Shown: positions 1 to 5,659 of the stretch, piece after piece
How positions within the stretch are numbered: position 1 is the first letter of the stretch
Layout: every line of letters starts with the position of its first letter
NCBI GenBank assembly: GCA_947464585.1
Contig: CANHYS010000181.1
Span: 1 to 5,659 of the forward strand
Direction: 5' to 3'
DNA length: 5,659 nt
Source of the DNA: Planctomycetaceae bacterium
GTDB lineage: Bacteria > Planctomycetota > Planctomycetia > Pirellulales > UBA1268
Translations under genes and position numbers: made by a program
The notes under the pieces: model-generated
What the model was told of the DNA's origin: nothing
Seen by the model: only the letters and a program-made list of their open reading frames with translations
Database searches by the model: none

Positions 1-625
1 GAAGCGCCTCGGTCGCCACCGCCTGCTCCACGGCCTCGAGAACGCCCTCCGCGCGGCCCGCCTCGAGAAGGTGTTCGATGTCGTCCACTGACACGGTTGG
101 CCCATCCTGCTTGTGGGCGCCCAGCATGACCAGCACCGCCGATGTGGAGACGCCCATCAGCCACACGAGCGGCCGAGTGACCTGCGAGAAGATCTTCATG
201 GCCGGGGCAGCCAGACGGGCGAAGTCTTCGGCGCGGCGCAGCGCCAGTCGCTTGGGCACCAGTTCCCCGAACAGGAGCGTGACAAACGACAGCAGCACCA
301 CGAACACCGTCAGGGCGATCGGTCTTGCTACGGCATCCACGGCCGGCGGGGCGTTGGCCGTGATCCATTCGGCGAGGTCGCTCACCAGACTGTCACCGCC
401 ATAGGCTGCTGCCAGCGTGCCCACGAGCGTGATCCCGATTTGAACGGTGGGAAGAAACTGGTCAGGGTTCGAAGCCAGTTGGAGCGCCGTTTGCGCTGCC
501 TTGTCGCCCGCGTCGGCCAGTTGGCGGAGGCGTCCGCGGCGGCTGGCGACGATCGCCATCTCTGCCCCCGAGAAGAAGCCGTTGGCGAGGATCAGGGCGA
601 AGACAAGGAGGATTTCCGGCAGCAT
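1..625 (-). CDS. CNNM/CorB-type (DUF21) membrane transporter, C-terminal part cut by window edge
   Basis: The visible 208 residues form the membrane domain of the CNNM (DUF21) family, whose members act in the cytoplasmic membrane in magnesium or other divalent cation transport (CorB/CorC, HlyC/CorC-like, MpfA). Hallmarks are NGFFSGAEMAIVASRRGRL at residues 15-33, QIGITLVGT at 62-70 and FGELVPKRLAL at 119-129. Hydrophobic segments lie near residues 3-25, 62-76, 102-121 and 152-170. Residues 178-208 are acidic and helical, as in the linker before the usual pair of CBS domains, which would lie beyond the left edge, so their presence cannot be confirmed. The ATG is chosen because the first membrane helix follows at once. 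A weak GGA lies seven bases upstream. The gene begins 25 bases after the proB stop, so the two are probably co-transcribed. The family is clear, but the transported ion is not. Confidence 0.9.
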   Translation of the reverse strand, partial: MLPEILLVFALILANGFFSGAEMAIVASRRGRLRQLADAGDKAAQTALQLASNPDQFLPTVQIGITLVGTLAAAYGGDSLVSDLAEWITANAPPAVDAVARPIALTVFVVLLSFVTLLFGELVPKRLALRRAEDFARLAAPAMKIFSQVTRPLVWLMGVSTSAVLVMLGAHKQDGPTVSVDDIEHLLEAGRAEGVLEAVEQAVATEAL

Positions 626-650
626 GCGTGGATCCGATCGGGGCGGCGTA

Positions 651-1841
651 TCACTTTGGGATGGCAGCGCCGTTGTCAGGGGCCGTCTCATCGCGGCTGT
701 TCCGGCTGATCACGGCAAGATTGTCACGGTGCACCACTTCCTCATACGGGCAATATCCCAGCACGGTGGCGATCTGTTCGGTCTTGATGCCAGCAATCCG
801 CTGCAGTTCATCGAGGGAGTAGTTCACGAGCCCGCGGGCGAACACTCCGCCGTCCGCTGTGGCCAGCGAGACGACATCGCCCGTCGTGAACGAGCCCTCG
901 ATCGCGGTGACGCCGGCTGCGAGCAGGCTGCGTCCCCGGGCAACGATGGCCTCCCGGGCCCCCGCATCGACGAACACCTTCCCGCGGGCATCAGCCGACC
1001 AGCCCAGCCACCGCTTCCAGGCTGGCATCGTCGTTTCCCGGCCCACGAAGAGCGTGCCCGCCGTCTCACCGCGGCAGATCCGTTCGAGCACGTGGTCGTC
1101 TCTTCCGGAGGCGATGATGCAGTGGCCCCCAGCCTCGGTGACGATCCCCGCCGCCGCGATCTTGCTCGCCATGCCCCCCTTGGACAGCCCGCCCAACCGG
1201 TCGCTGGCCAGGGCGGCCACGGCCGCGTCGATCCGCGGCACGGTGAGCAGCCTCGTCGCGGTGGGGTCGGACGGATGCCGGTCGAACAGCCCGTCGACGT
1301 CGGAGAGGAGGACGAGCAGGGGTGCGCCCAGCAGCGTGGCCACGAGCGCTGCCAGGCGGTCGTTGTCGCCGAAGGATGTCCGCAGTTCCTCCACGCTGAC
1401 CGTGTCGTTCTCGTTGATGATCGGGATCGCTCCGTAGTCGAGCAGTGCGCGGAGCGTGTTGCGAATGTTGAGATAGCGGGCCCGATCCTTGAGATCATCG
1501 GCCACCAGCAGCACCTGCGCGGCGTGCCGGCCCTGGGCGCGGAGCACCCGCTCGTAGGCCTCGATCAGGCAGCTCTGGCCGATCGCCGCCACGGCCTGCA
1601 GATGGGCCAGTTCCTGGGGCCGCTTGGTCAGGCCCATCCGCCCCATGCCGGCCCCAACGGCGCCGGAACTGACCAGCACGACCCGCCGCCCTTGGGTCAG
1701 GATGGAGTCGAACTGGCGGCCGAGCGCCTCGATCCGCGCATTATCCAGCAGTCCGTCGGGGCCGGTGAGGACGCGGGTGCCGACCTTGACGACGATCAGG
1801 GTGGCGGAAGCGGCGAGGTCCGTACGGAGCTGGTCAGTCAT
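651..1841 (-). CDS. proB: Glutamate 5-kinase with C-terminal PUA domain
   Basis: ProB phosphorylates L-glutamate with ATP to gamma-glutamyl phosphate, the first and usually feedback-controlled step of proline synthesis in the cytoplasm. The product is 396 residues; E. coli ProB has 367. The amino acid kinase domain covers about residues 13-270. It includes VVKVGTRVL at 17-25 (nucleotide-binding lysine K19), VLVSSGAVGAG at 55-65, NENDTV at 143-148, FGDNDRLAALVA at 157-168 (glutamate-binding region), LLSDVDGLF at 178-186 and SKGGMASKI at 220-228, where many homologues have GTGGM. A PUA domain follows at about 288-372 (GKVFVDAGAREAI onward). The last 24 residues are polar and probably disordered. 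The start at MTDQLRTDL is preferred because the 84 extra residues of the open frame upstream look non-coding, being rich in Arg and Pro. No clear Shine-Dalgarno is seen. No proA is adjacent; the neighbour downstream is the CNNM-type gene. Confidence 0.95.
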   Translation of the reverse strand: MTDQLRTDLAASATLIVVKVGTRVLTGPDGLLDNARIEALGRQFDSILTQGRRVVLVSSGAVGAGMGRMGLTKRPQELAHLQAVAAIGQSCLIEAYERVLRAQGRHAAQVLLVADDLKDRARYLNIRNTLRALLDYGAIPIINENDTVSVEELRTSFGDNDRLAALVATLLGAPLLVLLSDVDGLFDRHPSDPTATRLLTVPRIDAAVAALASDRLGGLSKGGMASKIAAAGIVTEAGGHCIIASGRDDHVLERICRGETAGTLFVGRETTMPAWKRWLGWSADARGKVFVDAGAREAIVARGRSLLAAGVTAIEGSFTTGDVVSLATADGGVFARGLVNYSLDELQRIAGIKTEQIATVLGYCPYEEVVHRDNLAVISRNSRDETAPDNGAAIPK

Positions 1842-1993
1842 GGGCCGATGGTGGGGGGGGCAAATCAGATGTTTCCCTGGGCACGCATCGTACCGTTGGC
1901 GGGGGAGGGGAGGCCACAGAGGCGGCACTCCACGGCCGTGACGCCTGTGAAAACTGCCGCGTGACGCAAATCGCCGCACGTGCGAGCCGCTGG

Positions 1994-2023
1994 TTGAGGC
2001 GTGCGGCCCCGAGGGCGTATAGT
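1994..2023 (+). promoter_or_regulatory. Candidate sigma70-type promoter for purF
   Basis: TTGAGG at 1994-1999 resembles a -35 box (4 of 6 to TTGACA), and TATAGT at 2018-2023 resembles a -10 box (5 of 6 to TATAAT), with an 18-base spacer. It lies in the 262-base gap between the divergent proB and purF starts and points at purF. Transcription would begin near 2030, giving a leader of about 75 bases. The AT-rich -10 stands out against the GC-rich surroundings. This is a consensus match only. Confidence 0.5.
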
Positions 2024-2103
2024 GCCGGAGTGTCGTCCTGGGACCAGAGGACCGGGAAAACGGCCAGCCCACCGCAGGGCAACTGCGGAACACCTTCCGG
2101 GGC

Positions 2104-3708
2104 GTGCGATTGAGCGAACTGCATCACGAGTGCGGGCTGGTAGCCATCTACCACCTGCCATGCCGCGATGGCGCCGATCCCAGCCACCTGTGCCCGGCCC
2201 AGGGGCCGGAGGAGGTGTCGCGTCTTGTGCCGCGGATGCTTCTCGACATCCAAAACCGCGGCCAGCTCTCTGCCGGAATGACCGTCTGGAATCCTGACCG
2301 CAGCCAGCTGCTTGCCACGATCAAGGATGTCGGCAGCGTCAGCGAGGTGTTTCGCCTGAGCCACCGCGGCAAGTACGAGGCCCTGATGGCGCAGCACACC
2401 GGTCGGGCCGCCATCGGCCACGTCCGCTACGCCACCTGCGGCGCCGAGGATCGCGGCTATGCCCAGCCGCTCGAACGCCCGCACATCCAGAAGCGGAAGT
2501 GGTTCTCCTTCGGGTTCAACGGGCAGCTGGCCAACTACCTGGAGCTGCGGGCCGAGATCCTCGCCAACGATGAAAACCATCTGGCCCGCGACAACGACAC
2601 CGAAGTGATCATGCACGCCATCGGCAACGAGCTGTCGGGGGCCGCCGATCCGGACCCGATCGAACTGCTCGCGACGATCTCGAAGCGATTCGACGGCGCC
2701 TGGAACATCGCCATGCTCGACGCCTGTGGCCGGATGGTCGTGGCCCGCGATCCGCTCGGCATCCGGCCGATGGAGTATGCCCAACTCGGCCCCCTCGTTG
2801 CCGCTGCCAGCGAGAGCGTTGCCCTGCTCAACCTCGGCTTTCCGGCCGAGTCGATCCGGTCGCTCGAGCCGGGCATGGCGCTCATTGTCGATGGCGAGAG
2901 CGTGCGCGTCGAACGGTTCGCCGAGAGCCCGAAGCAGGCCCATTGCTTCTTCGAATGGGTCTACTTCGCCAACGTCGCGAGCACGATGGACGATCGCAGC
3001 GTGTATCTGTCGCGAAAGCAGCTCGGCGAAGAGCTCGCCCGTCTGGAGACGATCCCCATCGACGCCGACACCGTCGTCGTGCCCGTTCCCGACACGAGCA
3101 AGGCGGCTGCCGACGCCATGGCCTACCGGCTCTCGATCCCGTCGGTGGAAGGGCTGATCCGCAACCGTTACACGGGCCGCACGTTCATCGACGGCGCCTC
3201 GAGCCGTCGGCAGAAGGCCGAATCGAAATACACGCCTCTCCGCGAGGTGCTCGAGGGCAAGCGGGTGATCCTCGTCGAGGATTCGATCGTGCGGAGCACG
3301 ACGATGAAGGTGCTGCTGGGCCGGATGCGGTCGCTGGGACTCGCTCGTGAGATCCATGTTCGGATCGCCTGTCCGCCGATCGTCGCACCCTGCTTCTACG
3401 GCATCGACATGTCGACGATCGACGAGCTCTTCGCCCCGCAGTTTCTCCGCGGGGGCGTGCTCACCGAGGAGGCCCAGGCGGAGATGGCCGCACGGCTGGG
3501 GGCCGACTCGCTGCGGTATCTGCCGCTGGAGTCGGTGGCTCGATCGATCGGATTCGAGCCGTCGCAACTCTGCCAGGCCTGCCTGACGGGCAAGTATCCC
3601 ACACCCGCCGGCGAGCGGCTCTACGAGATCGCCCTGACGCACACGGGCCGGGGTGACTCAGACCGCGGCGGCTCCGGCCGCACCTACGAGTCTGCCTCAG
3701 CCAGGTAG
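2104..3708 (+). CDS. purF: Amidophosphoribosyltransferase, propeptide and [4Fe-4S] type
   Basis: PurF transfers ammonia from glutamine to PRPP to give 5-phosphoribosylamine, the first committed step of purine synthesis. The product has 534 residues, against 476 in B. subtilis and 505 in E. coli. The class II glutaminase half has nucleophile Cys10 in [10 protein letters not shown], so a short propeptide must be removed as in the Bacillus enzyme. It also has HVRY (R108), FNG (N139, G140) and NDTEV (D165). The phosphoribosyltransferase half has VPVPDTS at 326-332, NRYTGRTFI at 354-362 and the PRPP loop [13 protein letters not shown] at 388-400. Cysteines 281, 430, 490 and 493 match the four [4Fe-4S] ligands known in B. 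subtilis. The GTG at 2104 is the first start in the frame. A TTG at 2110, giving MSELHHECG, has a better-spaced GGGG (2099-2102) and may be the true start. The C-terminal tail overlaps trmB tail-to-tail by 12 bases. Confidence 0.93.
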   Translation: MRLSELHHECGLVAIYHLPCRDGADPSHLCPAQGPEEVSRLVPRMLLDIQNRGQLSAGMTVWNPDRSQLLATIKDVGSVSEVFRLSHRGKYEALMAQHTGRAAIGHVRYATCGAEDRGYAQPLERPHIQKRKWFSFGFNGQLANYLELRAEILANDENHLARDNDTEVIMHAIGNELSGAADPDPIELLATISKRFDGAWNIAMLDACGRMVVARDPLGIRPMEYAQLGPLVAAASESVALLNLGFPAESIRSLEPGMALIVDGESVRVERFAESPKQAHCFFEWVYFANVASTMDDRSVYLSRKQLGEELARLETIPIDADTVVVPVPDTSKAAADAMAYRLSIPSVEGLIRNRYTGRTFIDGASSRRQKAESKYTPLREVLEGKRVILVEDSIVRSTTMKVLLGRMRSLGLAREIHVRIACPPIVAPCFYGIDMSTIDELFAPQFLRGGVLTEEAQAEMAARLGADSLRYLPLESVARSIGFEPSQLCQACLTGKYPTPAGERLYEIALTHTGRGDSDRGGSGRTYESASAR

Positions 3709-4383
3709 CGGAACGGCCGTGCGGCTGCACGTTGCCGGCGCGGTGGACCGCTCCAGCAGGGCCCGCCAGACCGGGGCGCCGGCCAGCCGCGTTCGGCGTT
3801 CGAAGTGCGTGCGGTAGTCGAGGTCGTGTTCGGCAGGGCGGGCCTCCACGTCGCGGGCCGCGGAGAAGAGTCCTGTGCCCTGGGCTGCCGCCATGGCCTC
3901 GTGGAAATACTCCTCCACATCGGTCCAGATGTGCAGCTGGCCGCCGGACATGAGCACGCGGCCGGCATGGACGAGAAAGGCGTCGGAGAGCACGCGCCGC
4001 TTGCGATGGCGGGCTTTCCACCACGGGTCGGGGAAATAGACGTGGACGGCCGCCAGGCAGGCGTCGGGCAGCAGACTGCTGGCAAGGTAGGTGGCATCAC
4101 CATGGATGATCCGAGCATTGGCGGCCCGCTGGGCGGCGAGCTTGCCGCCGCAGAGCCGCGCATAGCCGCCGCTGATTTCCACACCCAGGAAATTCAGGTC
4201 GGGCCGTGCGGCCGCGGCCGTGGAGAGAAACAGCCCCTTGCCGCTGCCCACCTCCATCTCGATGGGTGCTTGCCTCGGAAACAGGCTCTGGGGATCGAGC
4301 GGTGCGGGCAGTGCCGCCAGTTCAAGCAGGTGACCGGATAGGTCGAGCGAAGGATCAGGCTTGCGGGGTGGGCGGCGGGGCAT
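3697..4383 (-). CDS. trmB: tRNA (guanine-N7-)-methyltransferase
   Basis: TrmB uses S-adenosylmethionine to methylate N7 of guanine 46 in the variable loop of many tRNAs, in the cytoplasm. With the chosen ATG the product is 228 residues, a usual length. The Rossmann-fold SAM site is seen as [13 protein letters not shown] at 41-53, NFLGVEI at 64-70 and HGDAT at 94-98. The family signature [18 protein letters not shown] is at 113-130, TDVEEYF at 154-160 and THFERR at 192-197. The start at [10 protein letters not shown] gives the short N-terminus expected before the fold. An in-frame ATG at 4455 overlaps the upstream stop as ATGA, which could mean translational coupling. However, the 24 added residues are read through a 13-bp tandem repeat and look non-coding, so I prefer 4383. 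It is probably the last gene of the operon with the FabZ-like gene. Its stop lies inside the antisense end of purF. Confidence 0.93.
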   Translation of the reverse strand: MPRRPPRKPDPSLDLSGHLLELAALPAPLDPQSLFPRQAPIEMEVGSGKGLFLSTAAAARPDLNFLGVEISGGYARLCGGKLAAQRAANARIIHGDATYLASSLLPDACLAAVHVYFPDPWWKARHRKRRVLSDAFLVHAGRVLMSGGQLHIWTDVEEYFHEAMAAAQGTGLFSAARDVEARPAEHDLDYRTHFERRTRLAGAPVWRALLERSTAPATCSRTAVPLPG

Positions 4384-4412
4384 GGGAGCGTGCGATGGCC
4401 GGGGGACCAAAA

Positions 4413-4451
4413 GTGATGGCCTGGAGTGATGGCCTGGAGTGATGGCCTGGG
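4413..4451. repeat. 13-bp tandem repeat, three copies
   Basis: The unit GTGATGGCCTGGA occurs at 4413-4425, 4426-4438 and 4439-4451, with only the last base of the third copy changed (A to G). It fills over half of the 68-base gap between the FabZ-like stop and the preferred trmB start. Because 13 is not a multiple of three, each copy is read in a different frame in the extended trmB reading, which argues that the array is non-coding leader. Confidence 0.95.
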
Positions 4452-4976
4452 TCATTCGGCCGGGGTGCCCGTGGCGATGGCGAGTGCATCAACCGGCAGG
4501 GGCACGCCCTTGATCATGCCATCCACGACGATTCGATCACGGACAAGTCCTTGGAAGCGGCAGACGATCATCGCCCGAGGCCGGACCCGAACCCGCTCCA
4601 CCGCGATCACCAGCCGGTCGCCGGGCACCACCGGCTCGCGGAATCGCACCTCCTCGAGACCGCCGAAGCCGATCACTTTGGCGTCGAGCAGGTTGTAGCG
4701 ATGGGTGTAGTAGCTGGAGAGTTGGGCGGCAGCCTCGCACATCATGACGCCGGGCATCAGCGGCATCACTGGGAAATGGCCACGCACCCAGAACTCGTCG
4801 CGGGTGATGTCCTTGTAGCCCACGCACAGACCACGGGACTGATCCTCGTGCACGATCGCCGTCAACTGCTCCATCTCGAACCGCTGCATGTTCCAGCGGC
4901 GGATCTCGTGGATGTCGGCGATAACGTGATCGAGGTCGTATTCGCTCGGATGGATGATGTAGTCGCGCGGGGCCAC
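4452..4976 (-). CDS. FabZ-like 3-hydroxyacyl-ACP dehydratase, hotdog fold
   Basis: The 174-residue product belongs to the FabA/FabZ hotdog family, whose members dehydrate 3-hydroxyacyl-ACP in fatty acid or related acyl-chain synthesis. The catalytic region is plain: RGHFPVMPLMPGVMMCEAAAQL at about 65-86 holds the family's histidine (H67) and acidic residue (E81). FGGLEEVRFREPVVPGDRL at about 104-122 matches the second conserved block. The N-terminal block usual in FabZ (LPHRYPFLLVDRV) is replaced by an unlike stretch near 28-42 with only a short DIHEI remnant before it, so this may be a specialised paralogue with a different substrate. No symbol is assigned for that reason. The GTG start is fixed by GGAGG nine bases upstream. 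It follows the small basic gene after 22 bases, and its TGA touches an in-frame ATG that could serve trmB. Confidence 0.85.
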   Translation of the reverse strand: MAPRDYIIHPSEYDLDHVIADIHEIRRWNMQRFEMEQLTAIVHEDQSRGLCVGYKDITRDEFWVRGHFPVMPLMPGVMMCEAAAQLSSYYTHRYNLLDAKVIGFGGLEEVRFREPVVPGDRLVIAVERVRVRPRAMIVCRFQGLVRDRIVVDGMIKGVPLPVDALAIATGTPAE

Positions 4977-4985
4977 TGCGTTCGC

Positions 4986-4990
4986 CCTCC
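4986..4990 (-). promoter_or_regulatory. Ribosome binding site of the FabZ-like gene
   Basis: On the minus strand this reads GGAGG, a full anti-Shine-Dalgarno match, nine bases before the GTG at 4976. It decides for that GTG over the longer open frame reaching back to 5135, whose extra residues are the out-of-frame shadow of the small basic gene. Confidence 0.8.
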
Positions 4991-4998
4991 GATTCGTC

Positions 4999-5097
4999 TC
5001 AGGTGCGAATGTGCTTCCGCTTGGCCTTGCGGGCCTTGCTGTTGGCGGGCCGGGAGCCATGGTTGGCTTTTTTGAGAGTGCGATGCGGCTTGGCCAT
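4999..5097 (-). CDS. Small lysine/arginine-rich basic protein, 32 residues
   Basis: This short gene encodes 32 residues beginning MAKPHRTLKKANHG and ending KRKHIRT. It has seven Lys, five Arg, three His and no acidic residues, about +12 net charge. There is no hydrophobic segment or cysteine. GGAG six bases before the ATG and a tight 22-base junction to the FabZ-like gene support a real gene. The open frame extends up to 5214, but the extra 39 residues lack the same composition, so the ATG at 5097 is chosen. From memory, similar short basic proteins occur in planctomycetes, but I cannot confirm this here. Its composition recalls small ribosomal proteins such as bTHX or bL34, although it is not recognisably either. 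A nucleic-acid-binding or ribosome-associated role is inference only. Confidence 0.75.
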   Translation of the reverse strand: MAKPHRTLKKANHGSRPANSKARKAKRKHIRT

Positions 5098-5103
5098 TGG
5101 AAA

Positions 5104-5107
5104 CTCC
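5104..5107 (-). promoter_or_regulatory. Ribosome binding site of the small basic protein gene
   Basis: On the minus strand this reads GGAG, six bases before the ATG at 5097. It supports translation of the 32-residue frame from that ATG. Confidence 0.65.
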
Positions 5108-5154
5108 AAAATCGGGGCGGTCGGGAATGGGTCACGCATGAAGCGGGACGGGGA

Positions 5155-5183
5155 GTTGTACCATGCCATCGGACGCGGTTCCA
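5155..5183 (-). promoter_or_regulatory. Possible extended -10 promoter for the basic protein, FabZ-like and trmB genes
   Basis: On the minus strand TACAAC (5160-5155) is preceded by TGG, giving an extended -10 form, and TGGAAC (5183-5178) lies 17 bases further upstream as a weak -35 (3 of 6). It sits in the 113-base gap after the membrane protein gene and would give a leader of about 50 bases. The match is modest, and read-through from the upstream gene is equally possible. Confidence 0.3.
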
Positions 5184-5210
5184 TCCTGATGCGCAGCCTT
5201 CGAAACAGGC

Positions 5211-5659
5211 TCACGTCCGCCGCTGCGAGGGCACCGTTGCGTCGCCCGGTGGCGGAGTGCCCGCACGCTCCGCCGCCAGCGACTCCCGCAGGCTGGCGCG
5301 GACGATTTCCACAAAGCTCGCCCCCAGGAATCCCAGCAGGCCTCCCACGACGGCCGACGAGCCGCCTCCCAGCAGGGCACCTGCCGGCGAACTGGCTGTG
5401 AGCCAGAGGAGCGAGAGCGTGCCCGCCGCGCCGCCGCAGACCGCACCGATTCCGGCCGAGATCGGTACCAGACGGCCCAGGCTGGTGCGGCGCTCAAGGT
5501 GTGTGGGACCTGAGGCGGGAAGGGGAGCCGAAGCGGGAAAGAGAGCAGAGGCGGGCAGGGAGGGATTACGACGCAGGGCAAGATCGTGGTCGGTCGCCTC
5601 GCGGAGCCGGGTGCCGATGGCGTTGCCGGCCACGTGCATGGCCACGCTGGCTAGCAGCA
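5211..5659 (-). CDS. Glycine-rich membrane protein of unknown function, N-terminus cut by window edge
   Basis: I do not recognise this protein. The frame is open to the right edge, where it reads LLAS before VAMHVAGNAIGTRLRE. It therefore probably starts outside the window, though the GTG at 5645 or ATG at 5639 could be the start. A polar stretch is followed by a low-complexity Pro/Ala/Ser linker, LPASALFPASAPLPASG. Two glycine- and alanine-rich hydrophobic segments come next, about LVPISAGIGAVCGGAAGTLS and LLGGGSSAVVGGLLGFLGAS. They could form a membrane hairpin with small-residue helix packing. The C-terminus is charged and ends in a Pro- and Arg-containing tail. Codon use matches its neighbours. 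It lies 113 bases upstream of the small basic gene on the same strand, so it may or may not share a transcript. No catalytic motif is visible. Confidence 0.65.
   Translation of the reverse strand, partial: LLASVAMHVAGNAIGTRLREATDHDLALRRNPSLPASALFPASAPLPASGPTHLERRTSLGRLVPISAGIGAVCGGAAGTLSLLWLTASSPAGALLGGGSSAVVGGLLGFLGASFVEIVRASLRESLAAERAGTPPPGDATVPSQRRT
5512..5565. repeat. Imperfect 18-bp tandem repeat coding a six-residue Pro/Ala/Ser motif
   Basis: Three degenerate units occupy 5512-5529, 5530-5547 and 5548-5565, beginning GAGGCGGGA, GAAGCGGGA and GAGGCGGGC. On the coding (minus) strand they give LPASAL, FPASAP and LPASGP, a linker before the hydrophobic segments of the membrane protein. The 18-base period keeps the reading frame, so copy-number change would be tolerated. 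Confidence 0.6.

Noticed and set aside
1887..1916. Possible minus-strand promoter for proB (TACGAT with TGGCCT upstream)
   Set aside because: The -35 matches at only three of six positions, with an 18-base spacer, so this is no better than chance.
1931..1940. Perfect palindrome CACGGCCGTG between proB and purF, considered as an operator
   Set aside because: Ten-base palindromes are expected by chance in a GC-rich gap of this size, and symmetry does not extend further.
447..1964. 505-residue open frame on the plus strand opposite proB and the CNNM gene
   Set aside because: It lies antisense to two recognisable genes, has no motif and shows the His/Gln/Gly/Arg-rich pattern of a shadow of GC-rich codons.
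1834..3642. 602-residue open frame on the minus strand opposite purF
   Set aside because: It is antisense to a clear PurF, has composition typical of GC-rich shadow frames (many His, Arg, Asp, Gly) and shows no family motif. Its start and end also run through the leader and start of proB.
3664..3681. Short inverted repeat GCGGC/GCCGC near the purF 3' end, considered as a terminator
   Set aside because: The stem is only five base pairs, lies inside the coding sequence and has no T-run.
4383..4455. Longer trmB start at 4455 (252 residues)
   Set aside because: The ATGA overlap is attractive, but the added residues are read through a 13-bp repeat in shifting frames and do not resemble the N-terminus of TrmB. 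It is kept as an alternative only.
4551..5075. 174-residue plus-strand open frame opposite the FabZ-like gene
   Set aside because: It is antisense to a motif-bearing gene, and its His/Asp/Val-rich composition is what the reverse of that gene gives.

Overview
The window is GC-rich and carries seven protein genes packed tightly on both strands, with no RNA genes, CRISPR arrays or insertion sequences that I can see. GC-biased codon use, GTG starts, divergent versions of housekeeping enzymes and a very short basic protein just before a FabZ-like gene suggest a bacterium of the Planctomycetota, possibly of the Pirellulales. This placement rests on recalled sequence style, not on a search.

Left block (minus strand, 1-1841): proB, glutamate 5-kinase with a C-terminal PUA domain, is followed 25 bases later by the start of a CNNM/CorB-type (DUF21) membrane transporter that runs off the left edge. 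The close spacing suggests co-transcription. No proA is visible. Divergent from this, across a 262-base gap with a good sigma70-like promoter, lies purF on the plus strand (2104-3708). PurF is an amidophosphoribosyltransferase of the propeptide plus [4Fe-4S] type, with all expected catalytic and cluster residues but several family-unusual substitutions.

Right block (minus strand, 3697-5659): reading leftwards, an N-terminally cut glycine-rich membrane protein of unknown function is followed by a 113-base gap with a possible extended -10 promoter. Then come a 32-residue lysine/arginine-rich protein, a divergent FabZ-like hotdog dehydratase starting at GTG with a clear Shine-Dalgarno, and trmB, tRNA (guanine-N7)-methyltransferase. 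The last three look like one operon. The trmB and purF stop ends overlap tail-to-tail by 12 bases, with no obvious terminator between them. A 13-bp sequence repeated three times sits between the FabZ-like gene and trmB.

Most of the window is ordinary metabolism (proline, purine, fatty acid or lipid, tRNA modification, ion transport). I found no convincing new system. The items most worth a second look are the 32-residue basic protein, the divergent FabZ-like enzyme, the PurF substitutions and the tandem repeat before trmB.
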